From NCBI GenBank assembly GCA_018713055.1, contig DVFW01000045.1:1-28318 (forward strand): a DNA stretch of 28,318 nt, read 5' to 3'. Below are positions 1 to 6,683 of the stretch, piece after piece. The stretch is from Scatavimonas merdigallinarum (GTDB taxonomy: Bacteria > Bacillota > Clostridia > Oscillospirales > Acutalibacteraceae). Both the position numbers and the translations under genes were made by a program. The notes under the pieces are model-generated. The model was not told the DNA's origin and did not search any database. It worked only from the letters and a program-made list of their open reading frames with translations. Position 1 is the stretch's first letter, and the number at the start of each line of letters is the position of its first letter.

Positions 1-195
1 CGTTTTTCCGTGTTCCCTCACGGCGCTTCTTTTTTTCGTGTCGCGCTCCACGTCCTCTTTCGTATCTCTACTCAAAAGTTTTCCGGGTCCTCTGTTTGCG
101 TTGTTTAATTTTCAAGGTCCTCTGCGCTGCCATTACAAGCGGGTTTCAGCTTCTTCATAAAACAAAAAACCTGGTAAGCAGTTTTTTTGACAGCG
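1..195 (-). other. rRNA operon leader (5' part of a 16S-23S-5S transcript leaving the window)
   Basis: Read on the minus strand, this stretch lies downstream of two strong tandem promoters and contains GGACCTTGAAAATTAAAC (complement of about 103-120). That motif closely resembles the 'CTTTGAAAACTAAACAA' box found in pre-16S leaders of Bacillus and Clostridia. A second, partly similar copy (GAGGACCCGGAAAACTTTT) sits at about 75-93. There is no believable protein gene. The 16S gene itself would begin left of position 1, so the assignment is an inference from promoter arrangement plus the leader box. A tRNA-only operon is the main alternative. Confidence 0.65.
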
Positions 196-201
196 TTAAT
201 T

Positions 202-230
202 ATTATACAGCGTTAAAACGCTGTTGTCAA
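202..230 (-). promoter_or_regulatory. Downstream promoter of the putative rRNA operon
   Basis: On the minus strand this is a perfect sigma-A promoter: TTGACA (complement of 225-230), a 17-bp spacer, and TATAAT (complement of 202-207). The spacer carries a short inverted repeat (ACAGCG/CGCTGT). It is one of two equally spaced promoters, as is usual for rRNA operons. Confidence 0.85.
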
Positions 231-302
231 GCACTTTTTTACTTTTTATTTGTAAATTTGCGCTTACTCTTCTACTGCCGCTTCTTTGCGAGCAGCTTTT
301 TA

Positions 303-331
303 ATTTTAACAAAGGAAAGGCTCTTTGTCAA
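303..331 (-). promoter_or_regulatory. Upstream promoter of the putative rRNA operon
   Basis: On the minus strand: TTGACA (complement of 326-331), a 17-bp spacer and TAAAAT (complement of 303-308), about 100 bp upstream of the second promoter. A tandem consensus pair firing in the same direction is typical of rRNA operons in low-GC Gram-positives. Confidence 0.75.
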
Positions 332-493
332 CCACTAAATATAGTGGAAATTATTTGAACAACACATGTTTCTTTACAAGCTGGGCAACATTTCTTAAAC
401 TGCAAAGCTTTCCTTGTTTTATTGATAAATTTCGTATAACCTTTTACCTGTGTGGAAAAAATGATACTGCATATTTTAAAAAGGAGGATATAT

Positions 494-1165
494 ATGGCGA
501 TTAAATACAGCCGCAGTGTAAGAGCGGCGGCGCTCGCGCTTTTTCTTCTACTGCTTTTATTCTGCAGACAGGCAAGCCCTGCAAACGCGCTTTCAAAATA
601 TGGCTCTACAGGGGACGAAGTGGTCGCCGTTCAGACAAAGCTCAGGGAGCTTGGCTATTATAAGGGCAATATAGACGGCATTTATGGCAGCGGGACCAAA
701 TCCGCTGTTACAAATTTTCAAAAGGCAAACGGTCTTTCTGCCGACGGAATCGCCGGTTCCAAAACGCTGGCGGCATTAGGCATTACAAAAACTCCCACCA
801 GCGGGGAATATACAGAATCGGAAATTGCGCTGCTGGCAAGAATTATCTCTGCAGAATCGCGCGGGGAGCCTTATGAAGGGCAGGTGGCTGTAGGCGCTGT
901 AATCTTAAACCGCATCGCCCATCCTTCTTTTCCAAACACATTGTCAGGCGTAATTTATCAGCCCGGCGCTTTCAGCTGTCTGACCGACGGGCAGGTAAAT
1001 GCCACTGTAACCGAATCTGCAAAAAAGGCCGCACAGGATGCGATTAACGGCTGGGATCCCTCAGGTGGTGCAATTTATTACTATAACCCCGCAAAGTCCA
1101 CCAATAAATGGATCTTTTCCCGCCCTGTTATAAACACGATCGGTTCGCACCGTTTTTGCAATTAA
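494..1165 (+). CDS. sleB: Spore cortex-lytic enzyme SleB-type (peptidoglycan-binding plus hydrolase domain)
   Basis: Predicted 223-residue exported cell-wall hydrolase. Residues 1-32 form a signal peptide (basic start, Leu-rich core, Ala-Asn-Ala before the mature end). Residues about 36-96 match a PG_binding_1 fold (GDEVVAVQTKLRELGYY, DGIYGSGT, FQKANGL). Residues about 108-223 match the Hydrolase_2/SleB family, with the ISAESRGEPYEGQVAVGAV motif in which Glu121 is the expected catalytic acid. SleB enzymes cleave muramic-lactam cortex peptidoglycan during germination. The start at 494 is chosen for the AAGGAGG at 481-487; an upstream in-frame ATG at 452 lacks a site and would displace the signal peptide. 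No ypeB partner follows. The gene lies just behind the rRNA promoters and points away from them. A vegetative hydrolase of the same family cannot be excluded. Confidence 0.85.
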   Translation: MAIKYSRSVRAAALALFLLLLLFCRQASPANALSKYGSTGDEVVAVQTKLRELGYYKGNIDGIYGSGTKSAVTNFQKANGLSADGIAGSKTLAALGITKTPTSGEYTESEIALLARIISAESRGEPYEGQVAVGAVILNRIAHPSFPNTLSGVIYQPGAFSCLTDGQVNATVTESAKKAAQDAINGWDPSGGAIYYYNPAKSTNKWIFSRPVINTIGSHRFCN

Positions 1166-1182
1166 AATTTTGTAATAACACT

Positions 1183-1213
1183 TGTATTTATGGCTGTTCT
1201 CTTATAATATAAT
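1183..1213 (+). promoter_or_regulatory. Possible promoter of the zinc-ribbon membrane protein gene
   Basis: TTGTAT at 1183-1188 lies upstream of two overlapping TATAAT hexamers (1203-1208 and 1208-1213). Spacers of 14 or 19 bp are off-optimum, so only the -10 element is convincing. No terminator is visible between sleB and this point, so read-through from sleB is possible. Confidence 0.4.
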
Positions 1214-1272
1214 AGTAATATGTAGGCTCAGACTTATTCTTAATTATTTACTAAAGAAAAGGAGAACCGCTC

Positions 1273-2592
1273 ATGTATAATGGTTATCATCAAATGCAGG
1301 CTGCATACGCGCAGGCTCGGGCAAATAACCTGTCCTTGGTAAAAAGCTATTTTAAAAAGAAATCGATCCTTGCACTGGGAATTATTTTACTTGTGTCAGC
1401 TTTGTGCTCCATGGCATTAAGTTTTTTTGCTTCCGATGTTTACAAAACGATTCTGTCAGCCTTGGCAGAAGGAGAAAATCTTCTTGATACAATCGACAAA
1501 AATATTCTTACACAGCTTGGTTCAACCAGCAGCTGGTTTATGATCAGCATGAGTGTCGTTGGTTTTTTAATTTCTGTTTTGTTCGTCTCTTCCTTCTTTA
1601 TTATTTATGCAAAATCAAAGAATGAAGATCCTGCCGTATCACCAAAAGCAGGTTTTACAATTTTATATGTATTTGCTATAATTGCACTTGTATTATCCAG
1701 TTTATACGCACTGCTATTCTCGCTGCTGTTTATCATATCCGGCGTTTTTACTTCTACGTTTTTCTCCGTAAATGGCGCTGTAAATAACTATAACGGCACG
1801 GAAGCACAGTTTGCAATATTTATTTCCATGCTTATTTTATTTATTTTTCTTGCAGTTATTTTTGGAATTTTACTGTTTTACACCATTAACGCGGTACGTT
1901 TTATAGGCTCTGTCCGATATACCCTTTCTTATCCGGATCTTAAGCTTAAAGGCGCAAAAGCCTTTGGCGTTTGCAATATTATTTTAGGTACTCTCTTGTC
2001 ATTGGGTACGATTTTCTTTATTGTCATGGCTTGCGGCATTATTTTTGGGTATATTCCACAGGCATATACCGGTCCCGGCGTGTATTATGAAATACTTATG
2101 CCGGATTTACCGTTTCTCGTCCTATCGTTTGTTGCACTTATTTTATCATGTGTGTCCTATTTCCTTTATGGTGCTGTCTCCATCGGCTACGATACACATA
2201 TGAAAAAGCATATACCACGGCAAACACCGCCTGCGGCAAATAGCACTTATACAGGAGCGCCCTTTTATCAAAGCCGTCCGGGTAGCGCCTCTTCCCATGG
2301 CGCATATACGTCAAACCGCCCGGCACAACAACCGCAACAACCTGCAAATCCTTATGCACAGCCGCAGCGTCCGGCAAACCCCTACATTCCGCCGGCGGCG
2401 CCGCCTGTGCCGCCCAGCACGCAAACCTCACCCATCCCCCCGGCCTCCACGCCGCAAAAAACCTCTGCAGAGCCTGTCCCTGCGGCGGTTACACAGCCGG
2501 AGCAGACGCAGACAAAGGTTTGCCCCCATTGCAAAACAAAGGCGGAAAAAGGCGATCTTTTCTGTCAGCAATGCGGTACAAAGCTTTCATAA
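1273..2592 (+). CDS. Six-helix membrane protein with proline-rich linker and C-terminal zinc ribbon
   Basis: A 439-residue protein of unknown function. Six hydrophobic segments are visible at about 33-54, 88-113, 128-156, 180-208, 231-262 and 277-302. They are followed by a long Pro/Ala/Gln-rich linker (about 310-412) and a zinc-ribbon end with two Cys pairs (CPHCKTKAEKGDLFCQQCG, about 417-435). This 'membrane domain plus low-complexity linker plus zinc_ribbon_2' architecture is common in uncharacterised Clostridia proteins; the ribbon presumably faces the cytoplasm. The start has AAAGGAGA just upstream. The linker region is richer in GC (CCG, CAG codons) than the AT-rich membrane part. A strong terminator follows at once. 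No enzyme motif is visible, and I assign no function. Confidence 0.8.
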   Translation: MYNGYHQMQAAYAQARANNLSLVKSYFKKKSILALGIILLVSALCSMALSFFASDVYKTILSALAEGENLLDTIDKNILTQLGSTSSWFMISMSVVGFLISVLFVSSFFIIYAKSKNEDPAVSPKAGFTILYVFAIIALVLSSLYALLFSLLFIISGVFTSTFFSVNGAVNNYNGTEAQFAIFISMLILFIFLAVIFGILLFYTINAVRFIGSVRYTLSYPDLKLKGAKAFGVCNIILGTLLSLGTIFFIVMACGIIFGYIPQAYTGPGVYYEILMPDLPFLVLSFVALILSCVSYFLYGAVSIGYDTHMKKHIPRQTPPAANSTYTGAPFYQSRPGSASSHGAYTSNRPAQQPQQPANPYAQPQRPANPYIPPAAPPVPPSTQTSPIPPASTPQKTSAEPVPAAVTQPEQTQTKVCPHCKTKAEKGDLFCQQCGTKLS

Positions 2593-2603
2593 AAAACAAC
2601 TGC

Positions 2604-2646
2604 ATAAAAGGGGGACTGCGCAGCGCGTGCGGTCCTCTTTTTTGTG
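2604..2646 (+). terminator. Rho-independent terminator after the zinc-ribbon membrane protein
   Basis: Starting 12 bases after the stop codon, AAAAGGGGGACTGC pairs with GCGGTCCTCTTTT (a 13-14 bp stem including some G-U pairs), followed by a T-run. The A-rich left arm and T-rich right arm are typical. Confidence 0.8.
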
Positions 2647-2696
2647 CGACTGTGCATTGCAGGTAAAATAACAGCCCATATGAAAGGGGTTTTTCT

Positions 2697-3623
2697 ATGG
2701 TTGAAAATTTTTTAACAGTCGGCACGCAGGTGTTGATTTTATTTATTTTGATTGGAATTGGCGTTCTCTGCGGCAAAATTCGCTTCTTTTCGCCAGTTAC
2801 CGCAAAACATTTAACAAACATTGTTTTATATTTTGTAACACCGTGCGTCGTGGTTGACGCCTTTCATCGCGAATTTGAACCCGCATTGCTTATAAACCTG
2901 GGCATTACCGCCCTGTGCGCCGTATGCATCCATATATTCTCCATAGCGCTTTGCGCTGCTGTTTTTCGCGACAAAAACGCCTCCCGTCGCTGCGTATTGC
3001 GTTTTGGCGCAGTCTTTTCCAACTGCGGATTTATGTCAATCCCTCTGCAAGCGGCTCTTTTGGGCGGCGACGGTGTTTTTTACGGTGCAGCGTTTGTTGC
3101 AATATTTAATCTGGTTTTGTGGAGTTACGGCGTGCTTGTCATGAGCGGCGACAAAAAAACGCTTTCTCCTGTAAAGCTGCTTTTAAATCCGGGGGTGGCG
3201 GGCGTTGTCGCCGGATTTCTTTTATTTGTATTTTCTGTCAGACTGCCGCAGGTAATAAGCGCGCCGATTGACTATATGGCTTCTTTAAATACACCCTTGC
3301 CCATGCTGATCATCGGATTTTATCTCTCCCGGACAAATTTAAAGCAGGCGCTGCTGGATAAACGGCAATATCTGGCAATTTTTCTTCGCCTTGTTGTGAT
3401 TCCGTTATGTACGCTTGTACTGATGTACCTCCTGCATATCCGCGGCGTAATCCTTGTCGTCTGTGTAATTGCCGCTTCTGCACCGGTGGCGGCGGCAACA
3501 ACCATGTTTGCTGCAAAATTTGACCGGGACACTGCCTTATCTGTAAACATGGTATCCTTATCCACACTGTTTTCCCTTATCACAATGCCGCTGATCGTAG
3601 GGCTTGCGCAAACGCTGGCATAG
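2697..3623 (+). CDS. AEC-family (auxin efflux carrier-like) transporter
   Basis: A 308-residue polytopic membrane protein of the AEC (Mem_trans) family. The N-terminal segment (VLILFILIGIGVLCGK, then an LTNIVLYFVTPCVVV motif with Pro-Cys in a broken helix) and the C-terminal APVAAATTMFAAKFDRD...STLFSLITMPLI region are characteristic. About ten hydrophobic segments are present, in the usual 5+5 layout, and the length is normal. Bacterial members often export or import organic acids such as malate; the substrate cannot be read from the sequence. The start has GAAAGGGG about 9 bases upstream. The gene stands alone between two terminators, so it is probably transcribed monocistronically. Confidence 0.85.
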   Translation: MVENFLTVGTQVLILFILIGIGVLCGKIRFFSPVTAKHLTNIVLYFVTPCVVVDAFHREFEPALLINLGITALCAVCIHIFSIALCAAVFRDKNASRRCVLRFGAVFSNCGFMSIPLQAALLGGDGVFYGAAFVAIFNLVLWSYGVLVMSGDKKTLSPVKLLLNPGVAGVVAGFLLFVFSVRLPQVISAPIDYMASLNTPLPMLIIGFYLSRTNLKQALLDKRQYLAIFLRLVVIPLCTLVLMYLLHIRGVILVVCVIAASAPVAAATTMFAAKFDRDTALSVNMVSLSTLFSLITMPLIVGLAQTLA

Positions 3624-3644
3624 GACCACAGCAGTTTCTGCAAA

Positions 3645-3699
3645 TACAAAATAAAAGAGCAGGCTCTGCCCAAAGCGCTGCCTGCTCTTTTATTTTGTA
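3645..3699. terminator. Bidirectional terminator between convergent genes
   Basis: A perfect 20-bp inverted repeat (arms 3645-3664 and 3680-3699, 15-base loop) with an A-rich outer left arm and a T-rich outer right arm (core AAAAGAGCAGGC / GCCTGCTCTTTT). It ends immediately before the stop codon of the leftward lipoprotein gene and serves both strands. Confidence 0.92.
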
Positions 3700-4194
3700 T
3701 TATTCTGCACTGTTAAAAATTTTCGTTACATCTTCTTTTCTCTGCACATTTTGTTCATCGGGATTATCCCCGGTTATCTTGTTGTCTCTATAAATCATCA
3801 TATATTTCCCGTTGTCTGACATTGTAGCAGGAACCATGGAAAAATCAAGCATATTAAACTGTCCGTCCTTTTCCACCTGGCTGATGATGTCTTTCGCATC
3901 ATTATTTAGATTTTTCGTATCGAACTCATAAAGTTCCAACGTAATTGCAGAACTGTTAAACTCCGTCGTAAAACGGTAACCAACCTGTGCGCCGATAACA
4001 TCGGCCTTCATTTGCACGCCTTCTTCCGGAATATACTCCTTTTCACGCAAATCTTTACACATTTGTGTCAATCCGTATTTGCTGTCCATATCTGCTACTT
4101 TTACGGCGTCGCTTAAGCTTTGCGGTGCGCTGGCACACCCGGAAAACGAAAGCATGGCAACCGCAAGTAAACAAAACGCTATCATCTTTTTCAT
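3700..4194 (-). CDS. Putative lipoprotein of unknown function
   Basis: A 164-residue protein beginning with a classic lipoprotein signal: basic MKKM, hydrophobic core, and LSFSGC with the cysteine at about residue 20 as the expected lipidation site (Phe at -3 is atypical). The mature part is soluble and acidic and ends in a region resembling small Clostridia lipoproteins that measure or bind something at the membrane surface. I recognise no domain with confidence. The start at 4194 is preferred over an upstream in-frame Met at 4242 because GAAAGGAC lies just upstream and the signal peptide then begins correctly. It is transcribed from its own promoter at 4365-4393 through a leader of about 165 nt. 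Confidence 0.75.
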   Translation of the reverse strand: MKKMIAFCLLAVAMLSFSGCASAPQSLSDAVKVADMDSKYGLTQMCKDLREKEYIPEEGVQMKADVIGAQVGYRFTTEFNSSAITLELYEFDTKNLNNDAKDIISQVEKDGQFNMLDFSMVPATMSDNGKYMMIYRDNKITGDNPDEQNVQRKEDVTKIFNSAE

Positions 4195-4307
4195 TTTCAA
4201 AGTCCTTTCATCCGGCTGCTGCCGGCCGTTTTTCAATACCATTTACACATGGAACCTGTTACAGTTTAAACGCAAACGCCCTTAGAGTGCATATTTGCCC
4301 CTTTTCC

Positions 4308-4338
4308 GGTACAAATTTTTAATTTGGTAAAGAGTACC
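4308..4338 (-). other. Hairpin in the lipoprotein mRNA leader
   Basis: Within the leader of about 165 nt, GGTAC/GTACC (4308-4312 and 4334-4338) encloses AAATT/AATTT (4313-4317 and 4321-4325). The stem is modest and no known riboswitch consensus was recognised; it may only be an mRNA 5' structure. Confidence 0.35.
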
Positions 4339-4364
4339 CCCTGCGTTTTTACGAACGTGAGGTT

Positions 4365-4393
4365 ATTATAACCCAAACCACTTTAAAATTCAA
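4365..4393 (-). promoter_or_regulatory. Promoter of the lipoprotein gene
   Basis: On the minus strand: TTGAAT (complement of 4388-4393), a 17-bp spacer and a perfect TATAAT (complement of 4365-4370). It sits a few bases beyond the terminator of the upstream 3D-domain gene, so the lipoprotein is an independent unit. Confidence 0.85.
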
Positions 4394-4400
4394 TAGAAAA

Positions 4401-4440
4401 CGAAAAAAGGAAAGGCAACTTTTGCCCTTCCTCTTTTCTG
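4401..4440 (-). terminator. Terminator of the DUF348/G5/3D gene
   Basis: On the minus strand AGGAAGGGCA pairs with TGCCTTTCCT (10 bp, one G-U; arms 4423-4432 and 4408-4417), followed by TTTTTTC. It begins 4 bases after the stop codon. Confidence 0.85.
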
Positions 4441-4443
4441 TAA

Positions 4444-5706
4444 TCAGCTTAAAACATATACATAAACGTTGCGTCTTCCAAACACAACACATTCTTCATA
4501 CGTAGGATAATAGCAGTCTACAATGGCGGAACCGTCCATCAGTGCGCCGCCTGTGTCAATCGCCGTGGCATAACCGTACACAAACCCGTCTTCTGCAACA
4601 ATGTATAGCTTGGAGCCATATGGAATAATGTTGGGATTTACCGCAACACCACCCAATTGCGCCGGTGCGCCGGTTGCCGTTAAAGCGCCTGGAGGCGCGT
4701 AGTATGCCGTACCAGAACCGTAAAGCACATTGGAATAAGCAACCTCATTGCCGTTTGCGTCATAAAGCACGCCGTTTTGTACAGACACAGGAATCCCTGC
4801 GCCATAGGCGCCGCTTGCAGACCCTGCATTGGAAGTCACTGCTGCCTTTACTTTTGTGCCAACCAGAACTTCTTTTGCTACGGCTTCTTTCAAAACCTTT
4901 TTCGATGTTATCTTTTCCTTTTCCACCTTGCCGTCGACAAGTGTCTGCCTGACAGTCAGCTCCCGTTTACCGTCTACGCCTTCTGTCACAACTTTTGTTT
5001 CGCCTTCATAAAGTTCATCTGTTGCAATCTCTACGGTCTCATAAGCAATTTTCTCTGTTTTTACTACAGTTTTGTACGTTACACGGCTTACACGGATCGT
5101 CATGTTATTCTTAACTTTTTCTGTTTCCTTCACATTCAGCCTGTCGTCTTCAGAAATGCTTATATTCAGATAAGCAAGCGCGTTTGCCACTGTTCCTTCC
5201 GGAACAAGCCGTTTTTCTGCTTTTCCATCTGCTTTTATGGTAACGGGTACATACGTGCTTACGTTGATCTGCATATCCTCTGTAAGCTCCGTATCAGGCT
5301 GCGGCGTGACAACATCGTTGTCTGCAAGTACAACATTCGCTTTATCCAGCGCATCCTGTACGGTACCGCCTGTAAATACCAAAGTTTGCGTTTTTCCGTC
5401 AGCTTTGACCGTTACGGTAAAAGCCCGGTTGACAATAATACTAATATGATTTTCCACATTGTCATAGCGAATAATTTCGTCGTTTTCTGTAACTTCAATT
5501 CCTGCCCTGGCAAGAATATCATCTGTGTCTGTGCTTATGGTTGTGACGGTAAGTTCCTTACCATCTACTGTAATGACTGCCGTTCTGCTTAAAGCTGCTA
5601 CTGAAAAAGCGGAAGTAATAAAAATCACACTCATCAAAACAAGCGCCAGCGCTCTTTTGAAGTAAGCAGTTTTCTTACTTTTGCTGCCCATAGCGGTTAT
5701 AAACAT
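4444..5706 (-). CDS. yabE: YabE-like cell-wall protein with DUF348 repeats, G5 and 3D domains
   Basis: A 420-residue exported protein. A signal or anchor helix spans about residues 17-39. Three DUF348 repeats follow (about 43-83, 98-137 and 153-193), each with a TVxDALxxAxxxLxxxD-like pattern, then a G5 domain (about 205-278: KTEKIAYETVEI...) and a C-terminal 3D domain (about 330-420). The 3D domain shows AIDTGGALMDGSAIVDCYYPT, whose Asp residues give the family its name and are thought to form the catalytic site of lytic transglycosylases such as MltA, Rpf2 and YocH. The family remodels peptidoglycan and includes YabE of Bacillus, which also lies near the origin, and RpfB-like resuscitation factors. 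The likely start is the ATG at 5706, 14 bases after AAGGAG, which is slightly long; an internal ATG (MGSKSKK) is possible. It has its own promoter, structured leader and terminator. The symbol is by architecture only. Confidence 0.85.
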   Translation of the reverse strand: MFITAMGSKSKKTAYFKRALALVLMSVIFITSAFSVAALSRTAVITVDGKELTVTTISTDTDDILARAGIEVTENDEIIRYDNVENHISIIVNRAFTVTVKADGKTQTLVFTGGTVQDALDKANVVLADNDVVTPQPDTELTEDMQINVSTYVPVTIKADGKAEKRLVPEGTVANALAYLNISISEDDRLNVKETEKVKNNMTIRVSRVTYKTVVKTEKIAYETVEIATDELYEGETKVVTEGVDGKRELTVRQTLVDGKVEKEKITSKKVLKEAVAKEVLVGTKVKAAVTSNAGSASGAYGAGIPVSVQNGVLYDANGNEVAYSNVLYGSGTAYYAPPGALTATGAPAQLGGVAVNPNIIPYGSKLYIVAEDGFVYGYATAIDTGGALMDGSAIVDCYYPTYEECVVFGRRNVYVYVLS

Positions 5707-5824
5707 ATGAAATAATAGAACTCCTTGTTGTCTCAGATTTATCCAGCCTACCTGATGCTTTTCCCAAAAATGAAAAGAGAGGATTTAACGGCTGGACATT
5801 GACTGTCATAAATTTGTCCTACAT
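5707..5824 (-). promoter_or_regulatory. Structured 5' leader of the 3D-domain gene (possible regulatory RNA)
   Basis: The promoter at 5830-5858 implies a leader of about 115 nt. It can form TCCAGCC/GGCTGGA (complement of 5790-5796 with 5742-5748) enclosing an inner CTTTTC/GAAAAG hairpin (5772-5777 and 5758-5763), with the unpaired GTTAAATCC and GGTA strands facing each other. Upstream, GGACA/TGTCC adds a third, partly competing stem. The closed fold lies about 15 nt before the Shine-Dalgarno AAGGAG. The layout resembles a small aptamer, but it does not fit the c-di-AMP (ydaO), c-di-GMP or other consensus sequences I know. Confidence 0.4.
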
Positions 5825-5829
5825 TCCGC

Positions 5830-5858
5830 ATTATAAGCATCAAGTTTGTCGATGTCAA
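5830..5858 (-). promoter_or_regulatory. Promoter of the DUF348/G5/3D gene
   Basis: On the minus strand: a perfect TTGACA (complement of 5853-5858), a 17-bp spacer and a perfect TATAAT (complement of 5830-5835). Such a full-consensus promoter suggests strong basal transcription that is then limited elsewhere, for example in the leader. Confidence 0.88.
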
Positions 5859-5948
5859 ACAGAGATACTGCGGTTATTTTGTATAAATCGCCAGAATTTT
5901 TTTGACGAAACAAGCTGACCCGGCAAGAATTTGTCCGGAAAAAAGCGA

Positions 5949-6002
5949 TTTGCACAAAATTAAATTTCTTATATAGAAATTTAATTTCTTTTTATGTGCA
6001 AA
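5949..6002. repeat. Large AT-rich palindrome in a gene-poor stretch
   Basis: Outer arms TTTGCACA (5949-5956) and TGTGCAAA (5995-6002) enclose a perfect 12-bp inner inverted repeat AAATTAAATTTC / GAAATTTAATTT (5957-5968 and 5976-5987) with a 7-base loop. The surrounding stretch 5860-6320 is very AT-rich on the plus strand and holds no convincing gene. A smaller perfect inverted repeat TTCATTACA/TGTAATGAA lies at about 6276-6297. Confidence 0.7.
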
Positions 6003-6323
6003 ATGTTAAAAACAAAAGTTACAACCTTTTTACCATCCGTTACAGCCATGTATTTTCTGCATTTTTTTTGCATAAAATAATAAATATGCGCTTTTTCTTT
6101 TGGAAAAACGGCTTGTTTATCCGCTTTTTTTAAGTTTTGTTTATTTTGACGTACTATATTTTGTATATTTCCCTCTTGCCTGTTTTTGTTCTGTTCTGTC
6201 TTTTTTAAGCAAATAGAAAAGTTTCTTTTTATATTATTCCATTTATTGGAGTTTCGCTTATTTTTTCTTTGCTTTTCATTACAGGCGTGTAATGAATGTA
6301 AAAAACTTTTTACACTTCTGTTG

Positions 6324-6379
6324 TGCAGGCAGAGCAAAAGGCGCGGCCAAGATTAGCCGCGCCTTTTGCTCTGCCTGCA
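6324..6379. terminator. 24-bp perfect hairpin, probable bidirectional terminator
   Basis: Arms 6324-6347 and 6356-6379 are perfectly complementary over 24 bp with an 8-base loop. The inner part AAAAGGCGCGGC / GCCGCGCCTTTT is a standard bidirectional terminator; the outer GCAGGCAGAGC extension is unusual. On the minus strand it lies just beyond the candidate structured RNA at 6390-6616. U-tracts are short (four T), so termination is likely but not certain. Confidence 0.65.
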
Positions 6380-6389
6380 TTTGTCCGTT

Positions 6390-6616
6390 TAAGCGGTTTT
6401 CTTTACCGGCAACAAAGACACACATAATCGCCCTCTCATTTTCTCAGGTTGCATGAGGAAAACAACGCGTATGCCCCAAACAGAATTTAAAAATCAGTCA
6501 ATCGCATATGCTCATTGTAAGAGTATCTTCTAACTAATACCCGGGGCGGCTTTGGATTTCCTGTAAGGCCTTTGCCAACTCCCGGTAGGATTTTTGCTCC
6601 GGTCACAAACCAAAAA
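6390..6616 (-). ncRNA. Candidate structured non-coding RNA downstream of rplM-rpsI
   Basis: No protein gene fits here, yet the ends pair on the minus strand: CCGGAGCAAA (complement of 6593-6602) pairs with TTTGTT-G-CCGG (complement of 6406-6416; one bulged G), and outside it GGTTT (6607-6611) with AAACC (6395-6399). Inside, TACCGGG (6581-6587) pairs with CCCGGGTA (6538-6545) around TTGG/CCAA and CCT/AGG helices. Further possible pairings are CTCAT/ATGAG and the near-complementary GCATATGC/GCATACGC. A strong hairpin at 6324-6379 closes the unit. I see no clear -10 element: a TTGACT at 6629-6634 has no matching hexamer, so the RNA may be processed from read-through of the ribosomal-protein operon. 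It does not show signatures of tmRNA, RNase P RNA or SRP RNA. A 6S-like or raiA-motif RNA are possibilities I cannot test by eye. The strand is inferred. Confidence 0.45.
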
Positions 6617-6634
6617 TCTGTCTTTTTAAGTCAA

Positions 6635-6664
6635 AATCCCACAGGCAAGACTACCTGTGGGATT
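6635..6664 (-). terminator. Terminator of the rplM-rpsI operon
   Basis: AATCCCACAGG / CCTGTGGGATT form a perfect 11-bp stem (arms 6635-6645 and 6654-6664) with an 8-base loop. On the minus strand it is followed by TTTTGACTT, a short U-tract, so read-through into the candidate RNA is conceivable. Confidence 0.7.
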
Positions 6665-6683
6665 AATACTGTTTTGCTGAAAA

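Noticed and set aside
96..338. 80-codon open frame on the plus strand at the left end
   Set aside because: It runs antisense through the two consensus promoters and the rRNA leader, with no Shine-Dalgarno site.
4777..5592. 271-codon plus-strand open frame opposite the 3D-domain gene
   Set aside because: Antisense shadow of a clearly conserved DUF348/G5 coding region. The Cys/Phe-rich product has no ribosome site.
5707..5824. c-di-AMP (ydaO-yuaA) or c-di-GMP riboswitch in the 3D-gene leader
   Set aside because: Too short, and it lacks the conserved GGGG..., CCGUCAGCUAACCUCG-like or GEMM core segments. Kept only as an unassigned structured leader.
5981..6337. 118-codon open frame on the minus strand in the gene-poor stretch
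   Set aside because: Very Lys/Asn-rich product from AT-rich DNA, no ribosome site, overlaps the palindrome and inverted repeats, and no recognisable domain. It is most likely chance.
6390..6616. tmRNA, RNase P RNA or SRP RNA
   Set aside because: No tRNA-like T arm with CCA, no GAGGAAAGUCC/ACAGAA-type RNase P core, and no SRP tetraloop helix-8 motif.
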